Source of the DNA: Microcoleus sp. AS-A8 | Lineage (GTDB): Bacteria; Cyanobacteriota; Cyanobacteriia; Cyanobacteriales; Coleofasciculaceae | Direction: 5' to 3' | NCBI GenBank assembly: GCA_039962225.1 | Contig: JAMPKV010000002.1 | Coordinates: 248,001-312,000 of the forward strand | DNA length: 64,000 nucleotides | In this document: piece by piece, positions 9,435-18,601 of the stretch | Layout: each line of letters opens with the position of its first letter | Position numbering within the stretch: the first letter of the stretch is position 1 | The notes under the pieces: model-generated | Told to the model about the DNA's origin: nothing | Database searches by the model: none | What the model saw: only the letters and a program-made list of their open reading frames with translations | Made by a program: the position numbers and the translations under genes

Positions 9435-10274
9435 ATGACCCTTGTTAATCCCTCGACCAAAAGTATCTACATTGCACTCGGTGGCATTACTTTAACCCTA
9501 TTTGTAGGCATAACTCTACTCAAATCTTCTTTTGTAACTGTGAATCCAGGCGAACGCGGTGTGGTCATAAGACTTGGTAAAATCCAAGATGGTATTTTAG
9601 ATGAGGGTACACATCCAGTTTTACCCTTTATCACCTCTGTCAAAAAGCTCAACGTTCGCCTTCAAAAAACTGATATCGAAGCTTCTGCGGGCACTAAAGA
9701 TTTACAAAGCGTTAACACAAATCTGGCTCTCAACTGGTATATTGAGCCATCCAAGGTCAATAAAGTTTATCAAGAGATTGGCGATGAGCAGGAGGTTGTC
9801 GCGAGAATTATCACACCGGCTCTGAATGAAGTTCTTAAGGCAGCAACTCCCAAAAGAACAGCGGAGGAAATTCTCATTAAACGAGCCGACTTAAAACAAG
9901 AGATTGACCAAGAAATTAAAAAACGGCTTGCGGTTTATGGCATTCATGTGAGTGAGGTTGCCTTAGTCAATGTCGCTTTTTCGCCAGAGTTTGCCAAGGC
10001 GATCGAGGCGAAGCAAATTGCCGAACAACAAGCGAAACAAGCGGAATATGATGCACTCAAAGCGTCTAAGGAGGCACAAGCCGAAATTAACCGCGCTAAG
10101 GGACAAGCCGAGGCACAGCGATTAATGCGGCAAACTTTAACGCCAGAACTGCTCCAAAAACAAGCGATCGAAAAATGGAACGGGCAATTTCCTCAGGTGA
10201 TGAGTGGGAATGGAACAATGCCGTTTATTAATGTTAGTCCCCAAAACTTATCGTCACAGCAAGGGAGTCAATAG
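9435..10274 (+). CDS. SPFH/prohibitin-family membrane protein
   Basis: The ATG at 9435 gives 279 residues; an in-frame GTG at 9369 would add 22. Residues about 11-29 are the single N-terminal membrane anchor. Then follows the prohibitin/SPFH domain (VNPGERGVVIRLGKIQDGILDEGTHPVLPFI; LNWYIEPSKVNKVYQEIG) and an Ala/Glu/Lys/Gln-rich coiled coil (AEQQAKQAEYDALKASKEAQAEINRAKGQAEAQ). Prohibitins form ring or cage assemblies that hold membrane proteases such as FtsH and organise membrane domains. The gene follows the TPM gene closely in the same direction, and both families have been tied to quality control of thylakoid proteins, so a functional link is plausible but inferred. Confidence 0.92.
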   Translation: MTLVNPSTKSIYIALGGITLTLFVGITLLKSSFVTVNPGERGVVIRLGKIQDGILDEGTHPVLPFITSVKKLNVRLQKTDIEASAGTKDLQSVNTNLALNWYIEPSKVNKVYQEIGDEQEVVARIITPALNEVLKAATPKRTAEEILIKRADLKQEIDQEIKKRLAVYGIHVSEVALVNVAFSPEFAKAIEAKQIAEQQAKQAEYDALKASKEAQAEINRAKGQAEAQRLMRQTLTPELLQKQAIEKWNGQFPQVMSGNGTMPFINVSPQNLSSQQGSQ

Positions 10275-10283
10275 CACTAGTGC

Positions 10284-10347
10284 AAGAAGGCAGAAGGCAG
10301 GGGGGAGAAGGCAGAAGGCAGAAGGCAGAAGGCAGAAGGTCAAAAGG
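10284..10347 (+). repeat. GAAGGCA heptamer tandem repeat array
   Basis: Repeated heptamers GAAGGCA, with small variants (GGGGGGA, GAAGGTC), run for about 64 bases just after the SPFH stop. A second array of the same heptamer lies at 41874-41919. Such short tandemly repeated repetitive (STRR) sequences are a known feature of cyanobacterial intergenic DNA. Confidence 0.9.
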
Positions 10348-10527
10348 CTTGTACATTTTACTTTTGGCTCTGTTGTTAACGGGTCACTTATTTCCGCCTG
10401 GCTGCACTAGGTCGTTGTGGTGATTTCCACGGCAATAGAACGCCTAGATTCAAAAGTAATGACACGCTGAGCGCTCAAACTTAAATAAATCTCAAATAAT
10501 GGCGATACTCCATTTTTAGCCACACCC

Positions 10528-11850
10528 ATGAGTCACTCTAAACACAAAGATCGCCCCTTTTGGCAGCGTATCCCGCTCTACCTACAAATTTTCATTGCCC
10601 TCATTTTTGCCATCGGGTTAGGGGTTTTGCTCGGTGCCGGTCAACCTGAGCCAAACAATATCTCCCTAATCAAACACCTGGCAATCCCCTGTGATTTGGT
10701 ACTCAAAGCGTTACGTGCCCTCGCCACACCCCTAATTCTCCTAGCGGTACTCCACTCGTTCCTCACCGCTCAAATCCCTGGTAGAGCCGGTCGTCGCTTG
10801 ACAGTTCTACTTCTCACCAACACCCTGGCAGCTATTCTCATCGGTCTTTTGGTCGCCAACATCCTGCAACCGGGCAAATGGGGTCGTATCGATACTTCGG
10901 TGGAAAGCACCTCTGAAGTCGTCAAAACCCTTGACCCTTGGGCACTACTTCAGGATATTGTGCCTGAAGCTATCCTCAAGCCTCTGGTTGATAACAATGT
11001 CCTGCAACTCATCTTCATTGCCCTCGCGTTTGGCATTGTCCTGCGTGCCTTGAAATCCGAGCAAACCGCCCAGGGAAAGAGGGATTACCTGCCAATTGAG
11101 CAAGTCATCACCCTGTTATTTGAGGCAGTGATTCGCGTACTGCATTGGGTTATTGCCCTCGTACCCCTCGCCGTTTTCGGCATTGTCGCCAGAACTGTTG
11201 CCCTTCAGGGTTTTGCTCCATTTAAAACCCTAGGTGCGTTCATTTTGGCAGTCCTGATTGCCCTGTTGTTGCAAGCTGGCTATTACCTAATCAGGGTTTA
11301 CTTTGGTTCCTGGGTGAATCCGAAACAGTTCCTGCTGGGAGGGTCGGATGCTCTGTTTACCGCCTTGTCAACGGCTTCTTCAACGGCAACCATGCCGATT
11401 ACCTTTGAGGCTTTAATCGAAAAAATCGGCTTGCGGGAATCCTCAGCTTCGTTGGGGGCGTTAGTTGGCAGTAACTTCAATAATGATGGCACGGCTCTGT
11501 ATGAGGCAATGTCGGCTTTGTTTATTGCTCAAGTACTGAATCTAGAGTTGAGTCTCCCCCAGCAGTTGATTGTCGTAATTACGTCTATCTTTGCCTCGGT
11601 GGGTGCAGCAGGGATTCCAGAGGCGGGATTGGTAACGATGACGCTGGTATTTACAGCAGTTGGCTTGCCCACCCGGTACATCGCTTTACTGATAACTGTA
11701 GACTGGTTCCTCGATCGCTGCCGTACTGCCATTAACGTGATGGGGGATATGACGGTTAGCGCCTTACTCGATGGCAAGAAGCGCAAACTTGAGCCTGAAT
11801 TGAGTGTTGTCCAACAGGGGGATGATTTGCCCGCAAACATCAGCGAGTGA
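10528..11850 (+). CDS. Dicarboxylate/amino acid:cation symporter (DAACS, GltP/GltT-like)
   Basis: A 440-residue polytopic membrane protein. Diagnostic motifs are present: the serine-rich re-entrant loop ALSTASSTATMPITFEAL (SSTATMP) and the NNDGTALYEA signature in transmembrane segment 7, then the second re-entrant loop with SVGAAGIPEAGLVTMTLV and the substrate/cation-binding DRCRTAINVMGD helix. It should import glutamate, aspartate or C4-dicarboxylates with Na+ or H+ across the plasma membrane. Substrate cannot be settled from sequence: the DRCRT Arg favours acidic substrates. Neighbours are unrelated in mechanism. Confidence 0.93.
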   Translation: MSHSKHKDRPFWQRIPLYLQIFIALIFAIGLGVLLGAGQPEPNNISLIKHLAIPCDLVLKALRALATPLILLAVLHSFLTAQIPGRAGRRLTVLLLTNTLAAILIGLLVANILQPGKWGRIDTSVESTSEVVKTLDPWALLQDIVPEAILKPLVDNNVLQLIFIALAFGIVLRALKSEQTAQGKRDYLPIEQVITLLFEAVIRVLHWVIALVPLAVFGIVARTVALQGFAPFKTLGAFILAVLIALLLQAGYYLIRVYFGSWVNPKQFLLGGSDALFTALSTASSTATMPITFEALIEKIGLRESSASLGALVGSNFNNDGTALYEAMSALFIAQVLNLELSLPQQLIVVITSIFASVGAAGIPEAGLVTMTLVFTAVGLPTRYIALLITVDWFLDRCRTAINVMGDMTVSALLDGKKRKLEPELSVVQQGDDLPANISE

Positions 11851-11957
11851 AAATAGACTTCTTTACATAAAAGGCAAACAAGAGGGTGATAAGTACTATA
11901 GCCATCTAGCTTCAATGGACTTTTACAACAAGTCTATTGTTTCAAAGAGGAAAATTT

Positions 11958-13394
11958 ATGAACGTGCAGCAAGCGGAACTTTACCAGCGTATTCAAGCAT
12001 TTTCCCTAGATAACCCTGATTCTGACCTTTCCTTCAGCAAGCGACTGGCTAGAGATAATGGTTGGAGTGCCAAGTACACCCAGCGTGTCATCGACGAATA
12101 TAAGAAGTTTGCGTTTTTAGCTGTGGTTGCAGGACATCCAGTAACGCCGTCTGATCAGGTCGATCAAGCTTGGCATTTGCACCTGATCTACACCCACTCT
12201 TATTGGGGCGACTTTTGCCCGAATGTCTTGCAAACACCACTCCATCATGGCCCTACTCGCGGGGGTCGTAAGGAACATCACAAATTCAATGATTGGTATA
12301 CTAAAACGCTGGAAAGTTACGAACGTTTCTTTAGGCAAGCGCCACCCGCAGATATCTGGCCCTCTCCCCAGCTTCGTTTCGATCGCGACCTTCATTTCAG
12401 GCGGGTGAATACTCAGCAAAACTGGGTCTTGCCTAAACCCCAAATAGAATTATCTCAACTTTATCGAGAGCGATCGCATATCGCAGTCGTGTTGTTCGTA
12501 TTGACCCTAACTGTGACGGGTTGTATGCCGTTAGGATTGGCGGCGATCGGCAATCCGCTTGATTTCAACGGTTTTCAATTTCTCTCGTTTTACCTGTTGG
12601 TAGCAAGTGCTGCTATTGTTTTGGCCTACATCCTGCGCTGGCATCTACGGCAACCTGCTCATAATTTGCCTGATGTATCTAGCTCGTTAGATGCCTATGA
12701 GATAGCCTATTTGTCTGGTGGTAACAATCGCGCTGTAGATGCGGCTATTGTTAGTCTCGTGCAACGAGGGCATTTGCAACCACTCACGAACATTTTGGAA
12801 TTGGGTGATGCATTGCCAAGCAACAGCCATCCCTTAGAATCTGCGATCGCGCAAGAGGTGAAGTACAGGGGCAAACCCTCCGAAATTCGGGAAAGTGTTA
12901 TATCTGCTACTAGCTTAATCGGAGAGCGGCTGCAAAACCTGGGTCTATTAGTGAACGCCAACCAAGCCAAGGTTGTTCAGTTCATACCTGCACTGCCGAT
13001 CTTCGCTGTATTGCTACTAGGGATTGCCAAGATTGGGGTGGGAATCTCTCGACACAAGCCTGTTGGTTTCCTGGTTATTTTGTGCATCATCACAGCAATA
13101 GTAGGACTCTTTATGCTAAGGGAACCCCACCGTAGTCGTTATGGCGATCGCACGTTGATTAGACTGCAAGTCAAACATCAGAATCTCCAAAAACCAAGCG
13201 AGTCTGAATTAGATCAAATCGAGTTAGCATTTGCCTTATTTGGTAGCGTCGTTTTAGCAAACAGTTCATTGGCTAGCTTAAAGCCCTTGTTAATACCACC
13301 TCCGAGTCCAGATAGCAGTAGCGGCGGTGATAGTGGCGGTGATAGTGGCTGCGGTGGTGGAGGTTGCGGTGGCTGTGGCGGCTGTGGTGGCTAA
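11958..13394 (+). CDS. TIGR04222-type membrane protein with N-terminal glycine-rich-domain-like region and Cys/Gly-rich tail
   Basis: The ATG at 11958 follows a good AGAGG site; an upstream in-frame TTG is less likely. The N-terminal 130 residues resemble the GRDP-like domain (FAFLAVVAGHPVTPSDQVDQAWHLHLIYTHSYWGDFC). Two hydrophobic helices lie near residues 170-220. A helical domain follows (DAYEIAYLSGGNNRAVDAAIVSLVQRGHL), typical of TIGR04222, then two more membrane helices (near 335-380). The end is Ser/Gly then Cys/Gly repeats (CGGGGCGGCGGCGG), as in other members. The biochemical function is unknown. The repeated Cys suggest metal binding, disulfides or processing, which is inference. It sits between the symporter and the NfeD-flotillin genes on the same strand. 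Confidence 0.8.
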   Translation: MNVQQAELYQRIQAFSLDNPDSDLSFSKRLARDNGWSAKYTQRVIDEYKKFAFLAVVAGHPVTPSDQVDQAWHLHLIYTHSYWGDFCPNVLQTPLHHGPTRGGRKEHHKFNDWYTKTLESYERFFRQAPPADIWPSPQLRFDRDLHFRRVNTQQNWVLPKPQIELSQLYRERSHIAVVLFVLTLTVTGCMPLGLAAIGNPLDFNGFQFLSFYLLVASAAIVLAYILRWHLRQPAHNLPDVSSSLDAYEIAYLSGGNNRAVDAAIVSLVQRGHLQPLTNILELGDALPSNSHPLESAIAQEVKYRGKPSEIRESVISATSLIGERLQNLGLLVNANQAKVVQFIPALPIFAVLLLGIAKIGVGISRHKPVGFLVILCIITAIVGLFMLREPHRSRYGDRTLIRLQVKHQNLQKPSESELDQIELAFALFGSVVLANSSLASLKPLLIPPPSPDSSSGGDSGGDSGCGGGGCGGCGGCGG

Positions 13395-13654
13395 TTCATC
13401 AGCCATCCTCTCTCAATAGCCATAGAGCCAATTGCTGGAATTGATGAGATTCCTGCATAAGTGACAAGCCTTAGGAGATAAGTACAACTGCGGGACAAGC
13501 GTTCCTGCCTGCCATCACCAAAATTGACCTTTGCCAGTCATTAAAAGACGGTTAGGAATTTAGACGGACGCTGATGTAGTAAAAAGACATATCTCACACA
13601 GAACCTCGATGAATCAGGCAAGTAATGCTTACATGAGTTTGTCTCAAGCCATTG

Positions 13655-14002
13655 ATGGGGGTGGTGGTGAATAATTCAATTGTGATTATCGCTGGCATTT
13701 CAATCGTCGTTGGTATTGTTGTCGGTGTTGTAGTGGTGTGGTTGATTTATATTCAACGGCGACGCCAAGTTGTAGATAGCCTAGTGCGTACTAACTATGT
13801 AGTGGGGCGCTCCGGTACGGTTGAAATTCCTTTTGATTCCCACACTCAAGGAAAAGTTCGCCTTAATGTGAAAGGGTCTTTAGTTGATTTTATGGCCTTC
13901 ACGGACGAACCTAAAGAATTTAATCAAGGCGATCGCGTATTCGTTGTCGCGATGAAGGGCAATAAGGTGTGGGTAGTATCTGAAGATTTTACTCGCCCAT
14001 AA
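13655..14002 (+). CDS. NfeD-like OB-fold membrane protein
   Basis: About 115 residues: one N-terminal Val/Ile-rich transmembrane helix (residues 7-32) followed by a small beta-rich domain (VGRSGTVEIPFDSHTQGKVRLNVKGSLVDFMA, NQGDRVFVVAMKGNKVWVVSE) that matches the OB fold at the C-terminus of NfeD proteins. NfeD partners are characteristically encoded beside SPFH/flotillin genes, and this one lies 27 bp before a flotillin gene. It probably scaffolds or regulates that assembly at the membrane. The ATG at 13655 is chosen over the TTG one codon before; GTG codons at 13661-13667 are possible too. Confidence 0.75.
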   Translation: MGVVVNNSIVIIAGISIVVGIVVGVVVVWLIYIQRRRQVVDSLVRTNYVVGRSGTVEIPFDSHTQGKVRLNVKGSLVDFMAFTDEPKEFNQGDRVFVVAMKGNKVWVVSEDFTRP

Positions 14003-14029
14003 ACCAACAATATCTAATAGAAATCAGTT

Positions 14030-15433
14030 ATGAATGCTCAACCAAAATTTAGCTCATTTTTCGAGCAAGATGTTGCCGTTGTACAAGTCGGACAAGTTCC
14101 ATCAAACAGCCCCGTCAGTAATCAAAAAAATGGCTTTGAAGGACTACTATGGGGCAGTCTCCCCATTGCGCTTTCCATCTTTGGCGTTATTGTATTTGTT
14201 TGGTTTATTAAATCCTTTTTGTGCATCTGTAAACCCAATGAAGTATTAATTCTTTCAGGACGCAAACGACGTACCAAAGATGGGCAAGAAATTGGCTACC
14301 GCGTACTAACTGGGGGACGAGCCATTCGCATCCCCATTGTCGAAACCATCAAACGCATGGACGTAACGACAATGCCAGTACGGGTAGAGGTGAAGAATGC
14401 CTATGCCAAGGGAGGAACGCCACTGAATATCCAGGCGATCGCCAATGTGAAAATCTCCACCGATCCGGCAGTAGTGGGGAATGCGATCGAACGATTTCTC
14501 GATCGCGATCGCTCAGAACTTACCCGTGTTTCACGAGAAACTTTAGAAGGTTATCTTCGGGGTGTTGTCGCAACTCTAACCCCGGAAGAACTCAACGAAG
14601 ATCGTCTGAGTTTCGCCGAACGAATTGCCTCCGATGTTAGCCGCGATCTAACTAAGTTGGGGTTACAATTGGATATCTTAAAAATTCAAAGTGTTTCCGA
14701 TGACGTAGACTATCTAAAATCCTTGGGACGCAGGCAAATTGCTCTAATTATCCGAGATGCTGAGATTGCAGAATCCAATGCAATTGCCGAAGCCGAACAG
14801 ATAGAAGCTGAATGCGAAGAACATGCCGAAGTTGCCAAAACTCAAAATCGGATTATTGTTCAAGAAAAAGAGAACGAACTCCGTAAAATTAAGGCAAAAC
14901 TAGAACAAAAATCTCGCTCAGAAGAAGAAATCACCACAGCAGCCGCTAAAGAAAAGAAAGCCAAAGCAGAACAAGTACTACAAGCATTTAGAGCCGAGTT
15001 AGAACGCTTACGTTTAGAGGTGGATGAAGTTTTGCCAGCAGAAGCCCAACGACAAGCAAAAGAACTCCGCGCCAGAGGAGATGCCGCCTTCTTGGAAGAA
15101 AATGCCAAAGCCGCCGCCTTAGTCAACGAGATCCTCTCCCAAGTTTGGCAAGAAACAGGAACGGAGGCTTCCGAGTTGTTCTTGATTCAGCAAATCGAAA
15201 TGGTACTCCAGGAAGCCGTACAAATTCCCAAGCGAATTCAACTTGATAAAGTGAATGTTATTGACAACGGCGATGGTAAATCTTTAGCCAGTTTAGTCAA
15301 CGTTTATCCAGAAATTGTTTCTCAGTTCCTCAAGAATGTTGATAAAACTCTTGGCATTGATGTACTAGGCACCCTCAACAATCAAAGCCATCTCCAGAAA
15401 TCCCTTTTACCGGGGATTAACAGAGATATTTAG
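14030..15433 (+). CDS. Flotillin-like SPFH protein (first copy)
   Basis: A 467-residue flotillin: N-terminal membrane helix near residues 42-66, SPFH/band 7 domain (CKPNEVLILSGRKRR, GGRAIRIPIVETIKRMDVTTMPVRVEV, ... VSRETLEGYLRGVVATLTPEELNEDR, LTKLGLQLDILKIQSVSDD), then a long charged coiled coil rich in Ala/Glu and a C-terminal helical domain. Bacterial flotillins oligomerise into membrane microdomains and affect fluidity and protein partners. It is the middle gene of an apparent NfeD-flotillin-flotillin operon. Compared with the next gene it has an extra 40-residue N-terminal extension with no recognised motif. Confidence 0.93.
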   Translation: MNAQPKFSSFFEQDVAVVQVGQVPSNSPVSNQKNGFEGLLWGSLPIALSIFGVIVFVWFIKSFLCICKPNEVLILSGRKRRTKDGQEIGYRVLTGGRAIRIPIVETIKRMDVTTMPVRVEVKNAYAKGGTPLNIQAIANVKISTDPAVVGNAIERFLDRDRSELTRVSRETLEGYLRGVVATLTPEELNEDRLSFAERIASDVSRDLTKLGLQLDILKIQSVSDDVDYLKSLGRRQIALIIRDAEIAESNAIAEAEQIEAECEEHAEVAKTQNRIIVQEKENELRKIKAKLEQKSRSEEEITTAAAKEKKAKAEQVLQAFRAELERLRLEVDEVLPAEAQRQAKELRARGDAAFLEENAKAAALVNEILSQVWQETGTEASELFLIQQIEMVLQEAVQIPKRIQLDKVNVIDNGDGKSLASLVNVYPEIVSQFLKNVDKTLGIDVLGTLNNQSHLQKSLLPGINRDI

Positions 15434-15523
15434 ACTTTTGTTTCCACTCATCTATGGGACTAATAACCTCCCTTTGCGTAAACCTCTGCGTCTCTCTGGA
15501 TTAAAAAATTTAAGGATAAACTC

Positions 15524-16786
15524 ATGGAATTCATCGCTTTACTACTAGGGATTTTTGGTGCTGGTGCTGGTGCGAGTTTCGTCGTCATTCGCAACTTTTA
15601 CTACATTTGCCAGCCCAGTGAAGTGCTAATTTTTGCCGGAAATCGTACCCAAATCGCCGATGGCAAGGAAGTCGGATACCGCTTAGTCAAAGGGGGTAGC
15701 AGTATTCAAGTCCCCTTGTTAGAGCGTGCCTTCCGCATGGATTTGACCAACATGATTATCGAACTACGGGTATCCAATGCCTACTCGAAAGGCGGGATTC
15801 CCCTAACCGTAGAAGGGGTGGCAAACATCAAAATTGCTGGTGAAGAACCCACGATTCATAATGCGATCGAGCGTCTGCTAGGCAAAAGTCGTAAGGACAT
15901 CGAACAGTTGGCAAAGGAAACCCTAGAGGGAAATCTACGAGGAGTCTTAGCCAGCCTGACACCTGAACAGGTGAACGAAGACAAAATAGCTTTTGCCAAA
16001 ATCTTGCTAGAAGAAGCTGAAGATGACTTAGAAAAGCTGGGCTTAGTATTGGATAATCTCCAAATCAAGAATATTTCCGACGAGGTTCGCTATCTGGATT
16101 CGATTGGACGCAAGCAGCAGGCAGAATTGTTGCGGGATGCACGAATCGCGGAAGCGAAAGCTAGGGCAGAGTCAATTATCCAGGCATCGGAAAACGATCG
16201 CATTACCGCACTTAGACGCATTGAGCGGGATTTACAAGTGGCGAAAGCGGAGGCGGAACGAAGAGTTAGAGATGCGCTCACCAAGCGGACGGCGGTAGTA
16301 GCTGAGGTAGAGTCTGTCGTGGGAGCAGAAGTGGCGCGGGTTCAAGCTGAAGTGGCAGTGCAGACGGAGCGCATCAAGCAGGTAGAAAATCAGTTACAGG
16401 CGGATGTAGTGGCACCCGCAGAGGCAGAATGTAAAACAGCGATCGCAAAAGCCAGAGGGGATGCGGCGCGTATCGTGGAAGATGGTAAGGCGCAAGCCGC
16501 CGGAACCAAGCACTTGGCGGAATCTTGGAAGACAGCAGGTGCATCTGCTCGCGAAATCTTCCTCTTGCAGAAGCTCGAACCCCTACTCAAAACAATGGCG
16601 GCTGGAGTGCCGGAGGTGGAGGTACAAAACTTAACCGTAATTGATGCTCAAAATGGCAGCAATGTGACGAAGATGGCATCTTTCTTAGAGCAGCTACGTC
16701 AAACTACAGGTGTGGATATTGCTAAAGTTGCTGGTCATCTGGCAGGGGGTGAACCGACTAGCAATGGGAGCCAGCATCAAGGTTAA
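15524..16786 (+). CDS. Flotillin-like SPFH protein (second copy)
   Basis: A 420-residue paralogue of the preceding gene, in the same order: membrane helix (2-24), SPFH domain (CQPSEVLIFAGNRTQIADGKEVGYRLVKGGSSIQVPLLERAFRMD split over residues 29-75, ETLEGNLRGVLASLTPEQVNEDK), coiled coil, C-terminal helices. The two proteins probably form hetero-oligomers, as paired flotillins do in other systems. It ends at a stop overlapping by 4 bases the stop end of the convergent P450 gene. The 90 bp before it lack a clear terminator, so co-transcription with the first copy is likely. Confidence 0.93.
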   Translation: MEFIALLLGIFGAGAGASFVVIRNFYYICQPSEVLIFAGNRTQIADGKEVGYRLVKGGSSIQVPLLERAFRMDLTNMIIELRVSNAYSKGGIPLTVEGVANIKIAGEEPTIHNAIERLLGKSRKDIEQLAKETLEGNLRGVLASLTPEQVNEDKIAFAKILLEEAEDDLEKLGLVLDNLQIKNISDEVRYLDSIGRKQQAELLRDARIAEAKARAESIIQASENDRITALRRIERDLQVAKAEAERRVRDALTKRTAVVAEVESVVGAEVARVQAEVAVQTERIKQVENQLQADVVAPAEAECKTAIAKARGDAARIVEDGKAQAAGTKHLAESWKTAGASAREIFLLQKLEPLLKTMAAGVPEVEVQNLTVIDAQNGSNVTKMASFLEQLRQTTGVDIAKVAGHLAGGEPTSNGSQHQG

Positions 16787-18195
16787 TTACCCCGCAGTTT
16801 GATGTCAATTTGATAATTATCCTTAATCTTCTTGAGGGGAAACTGCACAAACTTAGCCTCACCCGTCAGTGTCCAGTCAAAGCGACGTAGTACATGAGAG
16901 GCGAACACCTTAGTCATCAACATCGCCATCTGTGCCCCTAGACACGCATGGACGCCGCCGCCAAACGGAATAAACTCATACATCTTGCCTTCACCGCGTT
17001 CTGGCAGGAAGCGCTCCGGAGCAAATACCTCTGGTTCGTGAAAGTGTTCGGGCCTGATGTGGGCAAGGCGCGGCTCTGCAATGAGGACACAACCCTTTTC
17101 ATACAGTACGCCATCGAGTACCACAGATTTGGTGAGTCGGCGGTTAGCGGTAGAACTGGGAGGTAAGGTGCGTAGTGTCTCCTTGATTGCCACCTCCAGA
17201 AATTCCATCTGCTTCAAATGAGCAGAGGAGAATGTGCTGAAGTTGCTCTGTCCATCTACCACCCGTGTCTGCTCCTCCCGCAGCTTCTGTACTATCTGTG
17301 GGTGGCTTCCGAGTTGGTACATGAGCGAACACACCAGTCCGGAGATATTGTAATGTGATGCCCACAACTCCAAAAGGCATTGGTTTTCAATCAGGGCATC
17401 ACTAAATACTCCATCCGGATTTTCCTGCTGGCTGGCTAACATCATCGCGAGGAAGTCCGCTGTGGAGTCGATCGCCTTACCCTCTGTCCGCCGCTTTTTC
17501 ACAACTGCACCCATAAAATCGATCAGTGCAGCGCGTGCCTTCAATCCTCGACCGTAAGCTGTGAAGGAAGACTTCCACTTGGATAAGCCATAGAAGCCAT
17601 CAAAGAAGGTTTTATACAACGCCTTCAGTTCGGCTTTGGAGGATACAGGCAATCCCTCAAACGTTTCTGGCTTTGCGTCATCCAAGCGAACTCCCAGCAG
17701 TAAGGGAACGAGTACGTCAAAGCAGATTGGTTCTACGGCTGGGTATATCGCCATCTTACTAGGGGTAGGCCAGTTGTGAATGCCCTGCGCGATCGCATCA
17801 TTAATATAAGGCAGATATCCATCCAGCGCTTGACCCGTCAGTCCAGGACGCAGCGCACTTTTACGCTGGCGATGTAAATCAGGGCGCTGAAACAGACTGT
17901 ACTCGCCGAACATATCCATCGTGGTGCTTGGCAAGGCAATCTCTGTATATTTCAAGTCGCCATTAAACGCCATTTGAATCGCCCTAGCGTCGCCCAAAAA
18001 GATGGTGGTGCCACCAAAAACGCCTGTGTTGAAGATGGGGCCATACTGTTCCAGATTTTGGCGGCAGAAGCGATCGGGATTCGCTATGTAACTAAACGTG
18101 TCATACCAATTGGGCTTTCGGGGTGGAGTCGTAGTCCCTGGAGGCAGCGCTTGTCCGTCCTCCAGTACAAGTACCTCACTAATCTGTTGCACCAT
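16783..18195 (-). CDS. Cytochrome P450 lacking the I-helix acid-alcohol pair
   Basis: A 470-residue P450: heme loop FIPFGGGVHACLGAQ with the thiolate ligand C418, ExxR at E339-R342, PERF at 393-396, and no membrane anchor, so it is probably soluble. The I helix is unusual. Where relatives have (A/G)Gx(D/E)T(T/S), here residues 279-285 read ASHYNIS, so the acid is Tyr and the alcohol is Asn. The pair normally delivers protons for O2 activation. Its loss is known in P450s that act on peroxides (CYP74-type synthases, CYP152 peroxygenases) or by substrate assistance. The gene is divergent from moaD (103 bp between starts). Substrate unknown. It is clearly a full-length P450, so loss by decay is unlikely. 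Confidence 0.9.
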   Translation of the reverse strand: MVQQISEVLVLEDGQALPPGTTTPPRKPNWYDTFSYIANPDRFCRQNLEQYGPIFNTGVFGGTTIFLGDARAIQMAFNGDLKYTEIALPSTTMDMFGEYSLFQRPDLHRQRKSALRPGLTGQALDGYLPYINDAIAQGIHNWPTPSKMAIYPAVEPICFDVLVPLLLGVRLDDAKPETFEGLPVSSKAELKALYKTFFDGFYGLSKWKSSFTAYGRGLKARAALIDFMGAVVKKRRTEGKAIDSTADFLAMMLASQQENPDGVFSDALIENQCLLELWASHYNISGLVCSLMYQLGSHPQIVQKLREEQTRVVDGQSNFSTFSSAHLKQMEFLEVAIKETLRTLPPSSTANRRLTKSVVLDGVLYEKGCVLIAEPRLAHIRPEHFHEPEVFAPERFLPERGEGKMYEFIPFGGGVHACLGAQMAMLMTKVFASHVLRRFDWTLTGEAKFVQFPLKKIKDNYQIDIKLRGN

Positions 18196-18298
18196 GACAA
18201 TTTAGCTGTGTCCGTTTGTTGTGGATTTCAACTCAAATCGAGACGTACCCTAAGTGTATCCCGCTAATGTGGGGCAATCCCTCCCTTATCAAGGTTAT

Positions 18299-18559
18299 AT
18301 GTCTGAATCTTCTGTTAGTGTCACTGTCAAACTATTCGCCGCCTACCAAGAAGCCTACGGTGTTCCAGAGCTAGTGCTGAAATTTCCTCCACAAACATCT
18401 GTATCTGCTGTACTAGACACCCTGATCACCGAACACCCAGAACTCTCTCAGTGGCGCAACCTCACCCGCTTTGGTGTCAATCTCCAGTTCGTTGAGTCAG
18501 ACACTATTCTCCAAGATGGCGATGAAGTAGTACTAATTCCACCCGTTAGCGGTGGCTGA
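18299..18559 (+). CDS. moaD: MoaD/ThiS-family sulfur-carrier protein
   Basis: An 86-residue beta-grasp protein from the ATG at 18299 (an upstream in-frame ATG at 18254 would add 15 poorly conserved residues). It begins VSVTVKLFAAYQEAYGVPEL and ends DGDEVVLIPPVSGG; the terminal Gly-Gly is the site that is adenylated and converted to thiocarboxylate. In family members it supplies sulfur for molybdopterin (MoaD) or similar pathways. No other molybdopterin gene is near, so the moaD symbol is by similarity only; a private sulfur carrier for a neighbour is possible. It is the first gene of a run that includes the ABM protein, thrC and a second carrier. Confidence 0.8.
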   Translation: MSESSVSVTVKLFAAYQEAYGVPELVLKFPPQTSVSAVLDTLITEHPELSQWRNLTRFGVNLQFVESDTILQDGDEVVLIPPVSGG

Positions 18560-18601
18560 ACAGCTTCTGGTCGTAGCGACTGATTAGGAAATTGCCATTT
18601 T

